Below, in pieces: positions 12,457-25,700 of a DNA stretch of 64,000 nucleotides. The position numbers and the translations under genes are program-made. The stretch is from NCBI RefSeq assembly GCF_000150275.1, contig NW_002060943.1, positions 4,360,008-4,424,007 of the forward strand, read 5' to 3'. The stretch comes from Trichoplax adhaerens (Eukaryota > Placozoa > Uniplacotomia > Trichoplacea > Trichoplacidae). The notes below the pieces were generated by a model. It searched no databases. It was not told where the DNA came from and worked only from the letters and a program-made list of their open reading frames with translations. The first letter of the stretch is position 1; every line of letters starts with the position of its first letter.

Positions 12457-15400
12457 TTAGTATTGATACTTCTGCAGTAGGACTATAGAGCATTAAAAAA
12501 ACAAATTAATATGCTTTGAAGTATTTTAGTGCAGATGCTAGTAAGGCTGCAAAAACTTTGTTGATATTTCAGATTATATTTAATTGAACCAGGTTCGGGA
12601 TATGTCCCATATTCCTTTTATCTAGTGTCTTAAAAATGCCAGAATTGATATGCTTTGAAGTGTTTACGTCATTAAAGCTAAAACAGAGGAAACTTTAGTA
12701 GCCTTAATATGGCTGTACTTATTCATGGTTACACTATTCAGTAAATAAGCTCAAATTTCAATGATCATCGTCATTAAATAATAACTACAATTATGTAAGG
12801 TGATATCGCGTGCTACAGGATTATCTGCTTGAATCGATTTATTTTAGCAATAAAATTTAAATTAACTGCATTGTAATAGGAGTGTTATTTAATAGTTAGT
12901 GGCCTTAAAGCATGCAAAAATAAGTGTGCTAATTTATCATTAAACATTTGGCATAGGAGATATAAATTTTAATTAGCTGTGAAAAACACGTTTTTGAAAG
13001 TCATGTAATAAACATTTGCTGTAGCAAGCGATCGATAAACTAGTTGATTTGGTTAAAATTTTCCTCTATAAGATAACGAAGAATATATGTAGTGAGGTAG
13101 CGACTTGATGTATGGTAGTAATTAGATATTCGATTAATAGCATTTCATTAATCGCAAAAGTTGCTTCTATTCCTCCCTGTTCCCTAATGAGGCAAAAGAA
13201 TAGCCATGAAAAGGTATTACATTATGAAAATGATTTTTAACATCATGACTAAATTTAACATTATGAACAAAGTATCTACGAGATGCATTTAGTACGGCTT
13301 AGTTCTTTTACCTTGAAATAATAAAAAGTACTTGCTTTCCATATATATTTTTCAAGCTGTATCTTAAGTCGATGACAGGATCGAGCATTTCTCATGCATG
13401 GCATCTAGTAAAACCCTGTATTGCAATCTTGTGTTGGCTACATGTTTAGCCTAAATTGTCATACTTAGCTATGTGTAATATAGAACTTGGTACATTATTC
13501 AACTTATTCGTTTAATTCTTTCATTTTTGGTACGTAAAACAAGACGGAGCGCGCATACGAGCATTGAAAAAATATAGTACCTTTTTTTATCAAGAAGTAA
13601 ATTACTATAATATGTTAGCCTATCCCTCTCCTGGAAACAAAGTTTATATTAAAGAACATTTATTTATGATGCTTCAATCTATCATTAAGCAGTTGTTCTT
13701 TACTGATTTAGCTACGTTATATTGTATAACACGATATAACTAATATGGGTAAGTTCCCACGTTCGTGTTCATTAGTAGTGGCTATAACCACCATAACCTT
13801 GGTTTTTAGCATTTCATGAGATAGTGTTTCGAAAGATATCGTTAATTGAAAGCCAAGAGAGAGGTGAAATTAATATAATATTAATAAAGATTAATATTTC
13901 TGCCGCGATTGAATTCTCTAATAATCATTAAACACTATTTGCAATCCCCTGGTCTAAACCAGTGAAAATCTAAAAAAAGTTAGGGATTTTTTCGTTAACT
14001 GAGCTTGAAACTTTTGTCTTTTATACCGTATATTATGAGGCACACTGAGTACTAGGGTTTATAGCATTTAGTATATTAAAGACAAATAGCTCGATGTGAC
14101 AGATAAAACTAGCAATCGGAAACTGACACTTATTAAAAGTGTAAATTAATTTTTACGGTATGACATATTATGGATGCACGGTAAAGTAATCGAAGAATTT
14201 TTCAGTTATCGTGGAATATTTTACTGCTCTACATTTGTAGATAAATTGAAACATATCAAGAAGATAAAAGAATTTATTTGCAATATTCCGAAGCATGGAT
14301 TTAAATTATAGGATGAGTAAATATCCGCTCAATATTAAAAATACTTCTGTAACAAGGACAGTTTAGTACAAGAAATTTTATTACTGATAGAAGCAAAAAC
14401 AGAGTCAATATCTATCAAATTAACCCGGTTTTGTGCCATCGAATGAATATCTAAAGGTCACGTAGGCTGCAGGTATGGCATTTTATCGTATGTCTTCCAA
14501 CCTTAATAATGGATATCTATTATATAATGGAACACATCCGGATAACGAACGTTTATTATAGATTTAGAGGATTAATCTTTCAGTTCTTTGAAAGAACTAA
14601 AGTGCTAGCCAATAGTTTCAAATGGATTTTTTGAGTTCAGGAAATACACCTGTCTATTTATTGAAAGAATTAAAGTAGTAGGTGAATTCTCATTTTCTGT
14701 CAACGATGTTTTTTGTCTGTTGTAGAGTTATACTTGTTAGTATTAATCAACTTGACATTTTATTTCCTGATTTGAAGTGAAAATTTTCCATAATGACGTA
14801 ACTGATTGAAATAGTTATTGTTAGAATGCCAAATAAAGGAGTAAGTAGATGAAACTAAAATAAGATTAGGGTTAGAGATAAACAGGCTCTCGATGTGAAA
14901 ACTCCTATCCAATAAGTAACAAAGCAATCATGAGGTTAGCACAATGAAATTGGTTAACAGTTATTATTATCATTCAATCCTGCTTTCTTATTCCACTCTG
15001 CAAATACATTATAATTTCACATCCATAATTTTAAATTCTCTTGCATATACGCCACAATAAAACTTTCATTTATTTAATTACAATGACGTCGTCCGAAAAT
15101 TTTGATATTACGGGAAAGTGCAGTAATGTCAATGAAAATGACGGGCATAAAGTATAATTGAGGGCGGTTGTCAACTACTTTAGAACGTTAGTTCATGACC
15201 ACAACATTAATATCAAGATTTTTTTGATTAGAATTATTTAATATTGTCTAGTTCGACTTTCTTACTATAATGAAAATGCCGAGCAATTATATAATAAAGT
15301 ATCTCGAAGAATAATATGCTGAGACTTTCATTTCTTATTACATTTCATTTTACCGCATAAATCAGCTCTTCTCCCAGCCAGTATCTATCAGTAATAGGTG

Positions 15401-15553
15401 TAATAACTAACTAAGCAATAAAAAAAATTAGATTTCTTGTTTCATTTCACTTTTATTTTATTAAATTAAATCCTCTACCAATGAATGTCTATATGTATGC
15501 AGCGACCATAGGACCTGCGGTTTATAGGCAGCAGGTCTAATAGTTGTACTACT

Positions 15554-16183
15554 GTGACAGTGTTATGTACTGTATTAGAGTAGAAATATCTATGTTAGGA
15601 TAATTCTGTTAGCCTATCCTTATTTAGTTAATTTCTAATTTGGATATACTGTGTTTTAATATAGCACTGATTTTTTTATGACAGTGACACTTATACACAT
15701 ACTGAAATTAATAGTTATAATTGGGAATGCAAATCATCTACTTACAGTTCCAATCATTGCGATTGTAATTTACTTATGGTAGATCGTAAATTACCATGGA
15801 AATGTTCCGTGATAGGACATATCGTAATCTGACTATTCTGTATTAGTCATTACATGTCTATGTTCTTAAATACTGTTATCTGCATTAAGGGAGCAGTAGC
15901 TAAAATTAATATCTAATTCAGTAAATGATTCTAATGTTAATTGTATTAACTATGACTCATGAACTATTGAGGAATAGTATATAAATGCAGCATATCGTGA
16001 AATAAAGTGAATTCTCAAACTTAGTGTTTAACGTAAAATACGAGGCGTTTAAGTCTTTATGTAGTCTGCTAGTAGAGCAAAAGTGTTTCTGATAGAGCAG
16101 ATATCGTTCCTTGATAAGTGGTTCAAGGAATTGACTTATTGATCGTATATTACGTTATCTTGTTGCAAAGCTGTTTTGTGACA
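15554..16183 (+). repeat. Dispersed repeat, copy A (~630 bp)
   Basis: This segment reappears in reverse complement at 29414-30048. Long stretches are identical, including the block that runs from the block around gtaatctgactattctgta to the one around tgactcatgaactattgagg. Small substitutions and short indels separate the copies; by eye they are above 90% identical. The shared block ends abruptly at ttttgtgaca (16183), with unrelated sequence beyond it in each copy. I see no coding frame and no convincing terminal inverted repeats, so it may be a non-autonomous mobile element or a segmental duplicate. Confidence 0.85.
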
Positions 16184-19100
16184 ACTACAAAGTAGATTAC
16201 CGATTTTATTTACAATAACAGAAATACCGACGTTGTTCTTACAGTACTAAATTAAATAGCCCAATCTAATAAAACTATGAAACTTGGGAAAAGTATCATG
16301 ACTAAAATATTGCATGCAACATGATCTGTTTGATTTAGTGCGATATTTAGCACTCAACCTTTATTCATGGGCTAAAATTTTAACAGCAGAGATTCAATGA
16401 TATCTCCTGTTAATATTAAAATATTTTACCGAATTGCTTATTTAAATGATTAAACTAAGTACTAAAAATATATCTTATGCTACTGTTTCTTACACTTTAT
16501 TTGAATATTTTCAAAGCTATTGGCTAGAGGGTATTTCAGAGCACTAATCTCAGTTTCATTCTTTGGTTATTATCAGTGTGATGTTTCGGAAGATTGTGGA
16601 TTCGTCATGATCGCAGTAAATTACCAGAGTTAATTTAGTAGAGGAATAGAGTTTATTGGAATTAGTGCAAAGGGAAAAACCGTGTGAGATTACAGTGTGT
16701 ATAACGACGTGACTAGTCGAATAGCTATAGTAATGTAGCATAGGTAAAGCGTGCAAGCTTACCGTGTAACTAGCAGAACTAACTAACGAGATAGGTGAAA
16801 GAAGATAGCTTTTATAATGTATGAAGCACAGCAGGAGGAAATCATAAATGACTAATAAGAATATGTTACTTCTATGTTAAGACAGGGCTACGATATAATT
16901 CAGCTAGATTTCAAAGCGATTTCCACAGAGTATTTTGTTAAATATAAATTATACATATTTAGAGTTATGCTACAATCTAGTGGAAATTGACTTTTACTAA
17001 AAAAGACTATACCGTATTTAGAAGTAAACACTACAATCATCAATGAGAGTTACCATCAGCCATCTTATTTGTATATGGTGGCTTATTTGCAAAGGTTTAG
17101 TGGCAGTAGCAGTAACGATTGTGTTACAGATAAAATTTCTTCCTATTTACTCCATAAAGTAGGCGAAATATTTGCCGCGAAGGAAGAGTAGGTCTTGCAA
17201 CATCAGATATGGTAGACATGCTAACTATTGTAATCAGATGATGGTATTTATTGCTAATGCATTGGCTTGCATAAGCAGTGGGAATCTGGATATAGATCAG
17301 ATTCCTTATATACGGTAGTGTTACGGTGTTGCCTTGTCATTAGGATAGTTTAATAAGTACAGTAGTAGCTAGTATGGAGAATATCCATATTTGTAGTGCT
17401 AGGTAAGATAAGTAATACCTTAACGTGGATGTTGTTTGTAATAGTTCATTACATATTTGATATTGATTGTTATTGTGTGATAGATAGCAGTAGGATGATT
17501 CAAGTTCTAGTTGATGATAGTTGAATTAGACAACCTACGAGCTTAGATTAAGATTAAGTATGAGTAAGAGATTCAAAATATTTACTGATAGAAAAGCTAT
17601 GTAAGGAGCATCTTAGTTCGAGATGATTCTCCTAGTAAGGTATAATAATAATACTGTTGTTGTTTACAAATTAGACGGTTCCTAAATAAAAGGGAACATT
17701 TGAGTTGAGAGGCTGGTAAAAAAAGTTGTAGATGTATTCTTGCTAATAAAAGTTTCATCTTTACAGTCTTTTGCTGTGTGTGTTTAACGTTAAGTAAAAG
17801 GGCGTTTAAGTCAGTAGCTACTTATAGACTTTTACTGTGCGTTACCTTGTCGCAGAAGTGAAATTGTGACAGGTAGTTGCTAAGATCCTAAGGCATGCAC
17901 GCCCCAAACTAACGCTTTCTTTGAAATCCTGTAATTAAGATTACTACCTGCCCAAGTAATCGAATTATTAGCTATGAAGTAGCTTCTTAGTACGATAGCT
18001 TATTAGTGTTCTTTACGGTATCTGCCATATTGAATCTTATAGACAGCTGAAGTAATGTCATATGCAGTTTTTTAATATTCTTCACATAGACCGAGGGCAG
18101 CCAAGAGGAGTACGGTATGTAAGGCGTAGGGCTCTAATTGCATTATTATTCGTTTATTACTTCTTTCCTAGTTTTGTAAAGTCAAGATACGAAAATTCTA
18201 CAATTGTTTCAATACGTATATCTATAAGTTCTTCTTTGGCTTCTATTTTTAACAGTATCATTGCTGTGATTAAGACATAATTTTATTTCTTTTCTTAAAT
18301 TCACTAAATAAAATCATTTTATGGCTTTGAAAATTTGTTTTTGAATATGGATTTCAATAGGTATATCTCTGCATCTTTTGTATAGAATAACTATCCGTTG
18401 TTCGTAAGTACGCCATATTGTCCACGAAAGTATTAGTCAGAAATTTCTACTAATGGCTTCTATTCAGATAAATCAAGGCATACGACATGATTCGATTGCA
18501 ACTAAGGGAAAATTTACTATTACTTGACATCTTGAAGCTACGACTATTTAGGACTTAATTTATGATCCATAAAAGTAATGGTGTCGCATTTAATCCGAAG
18601 ATAAATCGAGCGCCGCTCTTTCATTGATGAGTTAGAAGGATATAATTATCTCAGTTATAGGAAAGCAAACGCTATCGACTTTAACAGCAATTTCCTAATT
18701 TTTTGTAAGCTGACCTATTTCCGGAATAACATACTCGTATAGCACAGATACGCGTCCCATTTATTCATTGCTATTGCTCCGCGTTGCATAAGTTATATCA
18801 TATTTAACGATTTACGTTATACATTGCAGTAGAAATTGAAAGTGTTTGTTCCTGTAAAATAAAACATTTCCTGACACTATAGAAGAGATTTTAATTCATT
18901 TCAAATAGATTTCTGAAATAGGACGAATTTGATCAATCTCTCTCCGGTAGTACAGTCTCACTCTTCATCGTATTTAGCTAGGCTACAAGGCGACGAAAGG
19001 GGTTTACATGTGATTCCGTTATGAACTTAATCAACTTCACATTTATCATTAAATATTGATAACTGTTAAAAGAACAAGTTAATTTTAATTCTATTGAAAT

Positions 19101-19777
19101 ATATGGATCGCATTATTCCTGAAGGATGTATTATTTCACGTCAATGCCTATTTTTCTATTATAATTGAAAAAAAGATGATATAGCACTGTAAGGGTACTC
19201 AAGTATTTTCTTATTTACATAATAACTTCTAACCTTGACCGTGATGACAATAATAACTCACCTAATGCCACAGAAACTGGTAACTACGTACACGAATACA
19301 ATTGTTTTGGGTCATATTTATAGAAGAATTTTGTCTGTATCTTGATATTTCTCCGAATGGACTCGCCTATCGTCTCTAAAGCGATGGCACAAGCTTAAGT
19401 CTACTGGTAATATTGGACTAGACTGGCTCGCTTGCTCATTTTTATCATCAATAGTATCAATTTTGATATTAGTGGGAATGATTTATCTTATTTTTGTTAT
19501 TTCATCGGTCAAAATAGCAAGATTAATCAAAAATATTGGCTAGTCTAGAAGTAAGTAAAATGGGGAAAATACCTGATATTGACTGTACATTTACATTTCA
19601 AAATAGGTTTTTGATGCGAATTTTTAACCTTTGGCTTTTAAGTACATAGACAACGTCATGTGCACTTTCTAGGACTTCTACCTATATCTACTACTTGACT
19701 AATAGTCATTAAAAAATAAATTCATGGACTTATTTTCAGGATACTTTCGATCTTGCTTTTCCTTACTATCTTTCAAA

Positions 19778-22700
19778 ATGGGTATCCGTTTATCTTGTCG
19801 CCAATATAATTGGAATAAAGTTAGTCAAGGCAGAATTTTACCTTCAATAACGAGTAAAGCTTTTATAATCGACCGTCATGATCGGTCCGTTGTGGTTAAG
19901 ACTTGGCAGCAAATGTGTCGAAAACAAAGTGAATGCGGCGAAGCCATGTTTGTAAGGCTAGTATGATCCAATCTTACAGATCTTGTATTTTTGTAAGTTA
20001 CAACATAATTTATTCAAGTCGTTTCAAATCTGCTTATGTCAAAATCTTGAAATATAGCATAACTAGGTCTAGATTTTATTTCATCCTACGTCAATTTTGG
20101 CGTAGTGTAACTCATAATCAAGGCGAGCTTCCAAGTAATAAGACATGAAGTCTAATAACTCTACTATAAGATCTTGCTATAAATTAAAAGCATGGAATTG
20201 ACTTTAATCACAATTGGCATTAGAAAAGCATGTTGAGACTTAAGTGACTCGGGATCTATTAATATTTAATTTACTCGTGCATTGTGTTGTCTGTTACATT
20301 GCTTTTACGAGCAAATTTTATAATTGCCACGATCGCAGCGTATCAGATTGTATTCCTTCAAGGTTTTCTAACTTTAATGATAGCAATAAGCAGGTTAAAA
20401 ATTACAATACAATCAATTTTTAATTTTGAAGACATTTAATAAATTGGTATAAAAGAGTTACTTGAATGTTGCAAAATGTAATTATAATATCCCTTGGGGT
20501 TACTAGTTTTATTTTTCCGAGTTTCCTGTTTAGTTTTGTTACATTATTGTCACTTGTTTTAAATTTACTTTAACTTGAATGATGAAGCTTCAAAAGGTTC
20601 TGTGTTAGAGAAGATAGTTTACGATTAGAGGCTAAATTCATATAATCTTATTAGTGACATTGGTTAAATCAGGTTGATCATTCTTAGCAAGATGATTCTT
20701 TTTAACTTACTTACACTCTCGTGATCAACAGATTTTATATTTAGCATTTAAGTTAGCTTTTACGATTTTTCTAGTATCAATAACCTTACTCATATTATTA
20801 CTATCGAGTTCATTCCGTTATACGGCAGTGGGATTGGCACATTTTTATTTTGGGATCAAACGATAACATCATGTAATTCAAACTGTCAGAGATGATGTAA
20901 TTATCTATAATCTTTATAAATTTAAGGAATAGACCATGTGATATAGTATGTGATAAAATTTGAAGTATTTTGTATTAGTTCTTGCATATTTTTCTTCCTT
21001 AGTTACTGTTGACCAACGTTTTCTTCCAAGACGATAATACCTTGCTCGTCTATTCTTGCAATTTAAATTTCTTTCTGTACATTATCCTTAGTTATAATAT
21101 AATTGCCTTCACTCATATTTACTGCATTTATTCAGTTAGTCTTGTTGTTATAACTAACATCGAGAAAAAGTGAACAAATATTCATTGAGTACAAAATAAT
21201 TTTTAGAATAGTCGATAATGTTGCTTCTTGCCGTTTAGGATTTGAAAAACTCGAAAATAGTTTAGTTATTACTTGAAATATTATTTCGTTTTTAAAGCTG
21301 CTACGATTCACGGTTATTGTTTAAGGCTGGTGTGGTTGTCGTTATTGTTCAAGGAGTAAGCTAGTACCGTTAACTATGCATGTTAATTAATTCATTAATA
21401 TTTCCTTTAGTAATTGCTTCTACTATTTTCATCTTGCTGTTTAAGAATATTCTACTTAAGAAATAGAATCCTTCTAGGTTGGAGAAATTTTTCTAACCTT
21501 AAATTCGAATAATAGTGGGTAGTTAAAGTAGTCCTTTTAATTTAGTATTAGAGCCTTTTCCTTCGCGTATTGCGTGCTTAACCTAGCTTCTAGAGTCTGC
21601 AACTAACAAATAAAACTACTGCTGCTTTCTGATTGACTGATTAAGAGCATATCTTTTTCTAAGCATATGTATCAACTTATAACTAGGAGTAGGTAAGAGT
21701 TCGTAAGCGGGTTTGTTTCTTATTGAAACAAAGGAATTTAATATTTTTTTCTATATCGTTTTCTTTCTCAATCATGTCATTTGAGTAGTTTCCTGATTCT
21801 TTCAATTCGGTAATCGCTTCAGTTCTAGTTGAAACTGATAGATTTGTTATTTTGGCACCTACGCAAGAATGCTAATAGCTAGTTATTCGTTTAATCATAA
21901 TCGGTGCTTAAAAATAAGGAGTTTATTACATTAATTAAGCGATTTACAATCCGCATTTAAAAGTTTTTGGTCCATTTTTTTATATTGTATCGTAATTTGC
22001 TTACCATGGTAATGAAAGTAAGTTACTACCATGACAGATTGCATTTCGTTAAAATGGAATTCTTCGTATGACTATGACTAATTTCTGACGTGTGTCCAAT
22101 GTTCACATACCTGTATTATTGCCGATAGTGTATAGAATAACTAGAACGTTCAGTAAAATGATTTCATATAGCCTCATTTAGTCTCTCGATAACAAATTAA
22201 CTACGTTCAAAAATTTGTTTCGAGACAGTAGGCTGTAGTGCTTTTATTGAAACCCTTATTCATAAAAATCGTGTTACTTGTAATTGAATCATTATCTGCA
22301 GCAGGATATTAGTTTTAACAATATCAGCTCTAGTTTATTTAAGAATTGAAAGAATAAATTTGTTTATTAAATTATGCTCCTTTACCTTCGTTCTTTGATG
22401 AATACCATTACTTCAGGCTATATTGGTAGTTTTCATTTATTTAATCTTTGAACGTTTATTTATAACCGTGTATAATGACATCACCTAGCAATGTTGATTA
22501 TTGAATTGCTTAAATAGTAAAGTGATCAAAATTGGTTCGCTATATTCTCTAGACTGCCAGCTATGTAATAGCAAAACAGTAAATAATAACAGTACTGATG
22601 ATAAATTGTTAATGCCATTGCGCTTCTATTAGCTTCAAAGTACATTAATAACCAATATCTATATTGAACGAAACTTTTAACTACAACAATACTGACTTAC

Positions 22701-25700
22701 ATTCATAGCATGAAAAAGCACGGCAGGAATATCTGTGAATAAATTAGTTATCACGGAATATCCTAACCGATATGAATCATTTTTAGAACAGTTACGCGAT
22801 ATCATCAATTTAAATTATAATCATGTTAAAAATAGCCTTCATAGTACATGATCTTAATATCGTAGAATTTGACACTCTTTTAATCTTTTAAAGTTACAGT
22901 TAGCAACTATAAACCACCACGGTTTTAAAAAATGTTATGCCATATATTAATGTACATTCATTCCTTAATTGAATAGACTTAAGTAACATGATTCATTATA
23001 GTTTAATTATATTTAATTATAATTATCACAATTGAATTCATCATATACCACCTGCTATACGCTTATAATTGTTTTTTTGTCTTTGATTTTTCAACAGAGA
23101 GGAATTACTGATTAATTTAAAACATATAATAACGCAAAAAACCTCAATCATATCGTGTCTAAGGTTTTACTACTTACGATGAATCCATCATTCTCTTTAG
23201 ATGTTATCACGCAATTTCAGTTTAAATTGACAATCTAGTAGCAATAATCAGGTGATAGATTCTTTTAACCACAACTGCAGTACATTATAAGTCTTGCTAT
23301 AGGATCTTATTTAACATGAAATCGGATGCGTGACGATACTTTAATGTACGGTATCATTAATATTGATTTATTCTTACAGTTATTCTTGAAATAATTGTAT
23401 TTCCTTCATGTTGATCAAAGATAACAAGTAAATTACTACAACATCTATTTTTCGGAATATTAAATAAGTTTAAAATAATGATATAGCCTACAGTAGCAAA
23501 GTATGCGGGTATATAATTATTTCTTATATTAAAATAATGTATTTACTTTAAATTCAAATAGGATTGTGGCGTTAAATTTTAATCTATAATATCGATTTAG
23601 TCTAGTAAGATTTAATTGGTACGATTTTAAAAAATTTTAACAAATGTAATACTTACACCATAATAACTTATTCGTATTTCTTTAATTGTCAATATCTTCG
23701 TCGCAAACATTTTATTCGCTACCACAATACGATTGAAATTAGTCAACCAAGGGTAACAGTCATGGAATATTATATATTATTATTACTGCTATATGGAAAT
23801 TTTATGGAATTGAAATGGTTTCAGAAAGATTTATAAACTACCAATTGAAATAATTCATTCGATATTTGATTTAGCTAACGTTTATCAAGATACTATATGT
23901 TCATATTACACAGATATGTTTAACAATAGATATTAACCAATTTTTCAGGAGGCAATAGCGCATAATGAATAGATTTTTAAATACTGCATAAGGGTTCGCA
24001 ATCCGCCAATTCTAAATTTAAGCAATTAAAATAGAGTAAAATCTCTTATATGTTGCAAAACAGTACGTAATTCATATTACTATGATACTTTCATTACGAA
24101 AAGTCACAGGAATTAGTTAAAATCACCACATAATGCTATTCATATAAGCAATGCCACTAACAAGTACTGGTGGGGCTAGTTAGTTGTAGCCGATATTTTT
24201 GTTAATAAGATTAAGAGGCATCACTCAATTAAATTTATTTAAAGTTTATATCAGCGGATGCAGCACAAATAGAACCAATGGATTTTTTAAAGAACATTTT
24301 ACATACATAATTCCTGGAGATAAGTGGCAGTAGATGTATATATATAAATATCTAAAAATAAACTGAAAATTTAACTATGCAAAAGAAAGAATTACATCTT
24401 CCTAATTTCATTGCTATTTATCCTTCAGTATTTGAAACTTAGTTTTATTATTTAATTAAGCTGTGAATTTATACTATAAATATTAGAAGCAAGAATAAGA
24501 GTCTAAATAATTGCATTGATATATAATGCTAACCCTACGGTGATAGCGGTAATAAAAATGCGAATGACGGATCATTATTGTCATTAGCATTGCAAATATC
24601 ATCAGTTCTATTAATTTATCATTACTATGGCCACATTAATAACAATACTAATGTATGGTTTATATAAGACGCCTGATATTATACCATATAAAAATCCCAA
24701 AACGTTAATTTTACCAGGCATGCAACAACAACTTTAAATTTGACTATGTTTTTAGAATCCCATTTCATACCATAATAAACCATTGGGGAAGTCGATTTCG
24801 GATTTTCGATTCCTATAGGATAACAGCTTTACCTAGAGCTGATAAATAGGCTGTATTATTACTATATGCTTAAATTACAAGATTTCATACAAATACTGTA
24901 TGGTATAGTGGTTACTTAATTAAGTGGAAATTTTAGTATTGTATCAGTCCTCCGTATATTGACTAATAAGGCATCATTGTATCGGTGTTATAAAGAAAGC
25001 CAATTAAGTAAAGATTTGCATTCCTGTGTTTTGTTAGATTATTTCACGCTTATTAGAGTATAATATCTAGAATCCCAAAAGACAATGTTACGTAACGTAT
25101 TAGTGTTCAATTATAATAGGTCTTAATTTTAGTTCTATACGAATAACAAGCAATATAAAAATAAATTCTTTTCTTTTCTTTCATATCCGGAACGCAACAT
25201 ATTGATTGCATTGGGCTAATAGCTTATTCAAATTGTATCCGGCAACACGACAATTCTTTACTATTTTCGATGCTGATGAATCCATTGAAGATCTCAAGTG
25301 TACTCCTCATTTTAAAACTCATGTAAATAGATTTATGGCTTATATTCAGCTATTTGTCGAATGTCATTTTGATGTTCGAGAATGTCAAAAACTGATGAGT
25401 GTCTTAGCTGTCAGTCATAAACATCTAAATCTGATTCCAGATCATTTTGAAGTAAGTGCTGATGATAATTTTAAAGTATTATGCAGATTAGTAATTCATT
25501 ACATATTTTAGACATATTAAGCATGCTAGTATAGTTGCATTTAAATGATATATAAAGATTCTAAGCGATATTTATGTTATTATAAAACCAAAAATATTAA
25601 GATATACGCGTATATCTCTAAAATACCTGTTTCTTACAACCTTTACGTCTATACAGCAGTTAGCTAAAATATAATAAAATTAAGCGATCAAATGGATGTT

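Larger units (their letters stand above)
5661..19777. other. Gene-poor interval between the homeobox gene and the globin
   Basis: About 14 kb in which I could not assemble a conserved gene. The proximal part (5661 to about 6200) would hold the promoter and 5' untranslated region of the minus-strand homeobox gene. There is an ATC/ATG triplet run at 6221-6244, a possible small hydrophobic ORF at 12331-12456, an open segment at 11271-11621 and one copy of a dispersed repeat at about 15554-16183. Remaining short ORFs are at chance level for this composition. A lineage-specific gene with many tiny exons could have escaped me. Confidence 0.45.

Noticed and set aside
20049-20148. Second globin A-helix-like peptide (ILRQFWRSVTHNQGEL)
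   Set aside because: The tryptophan-to-glycine spacing is wrong for a globin, and no donor of phase 2 follows. It lies inside globin intron 1.
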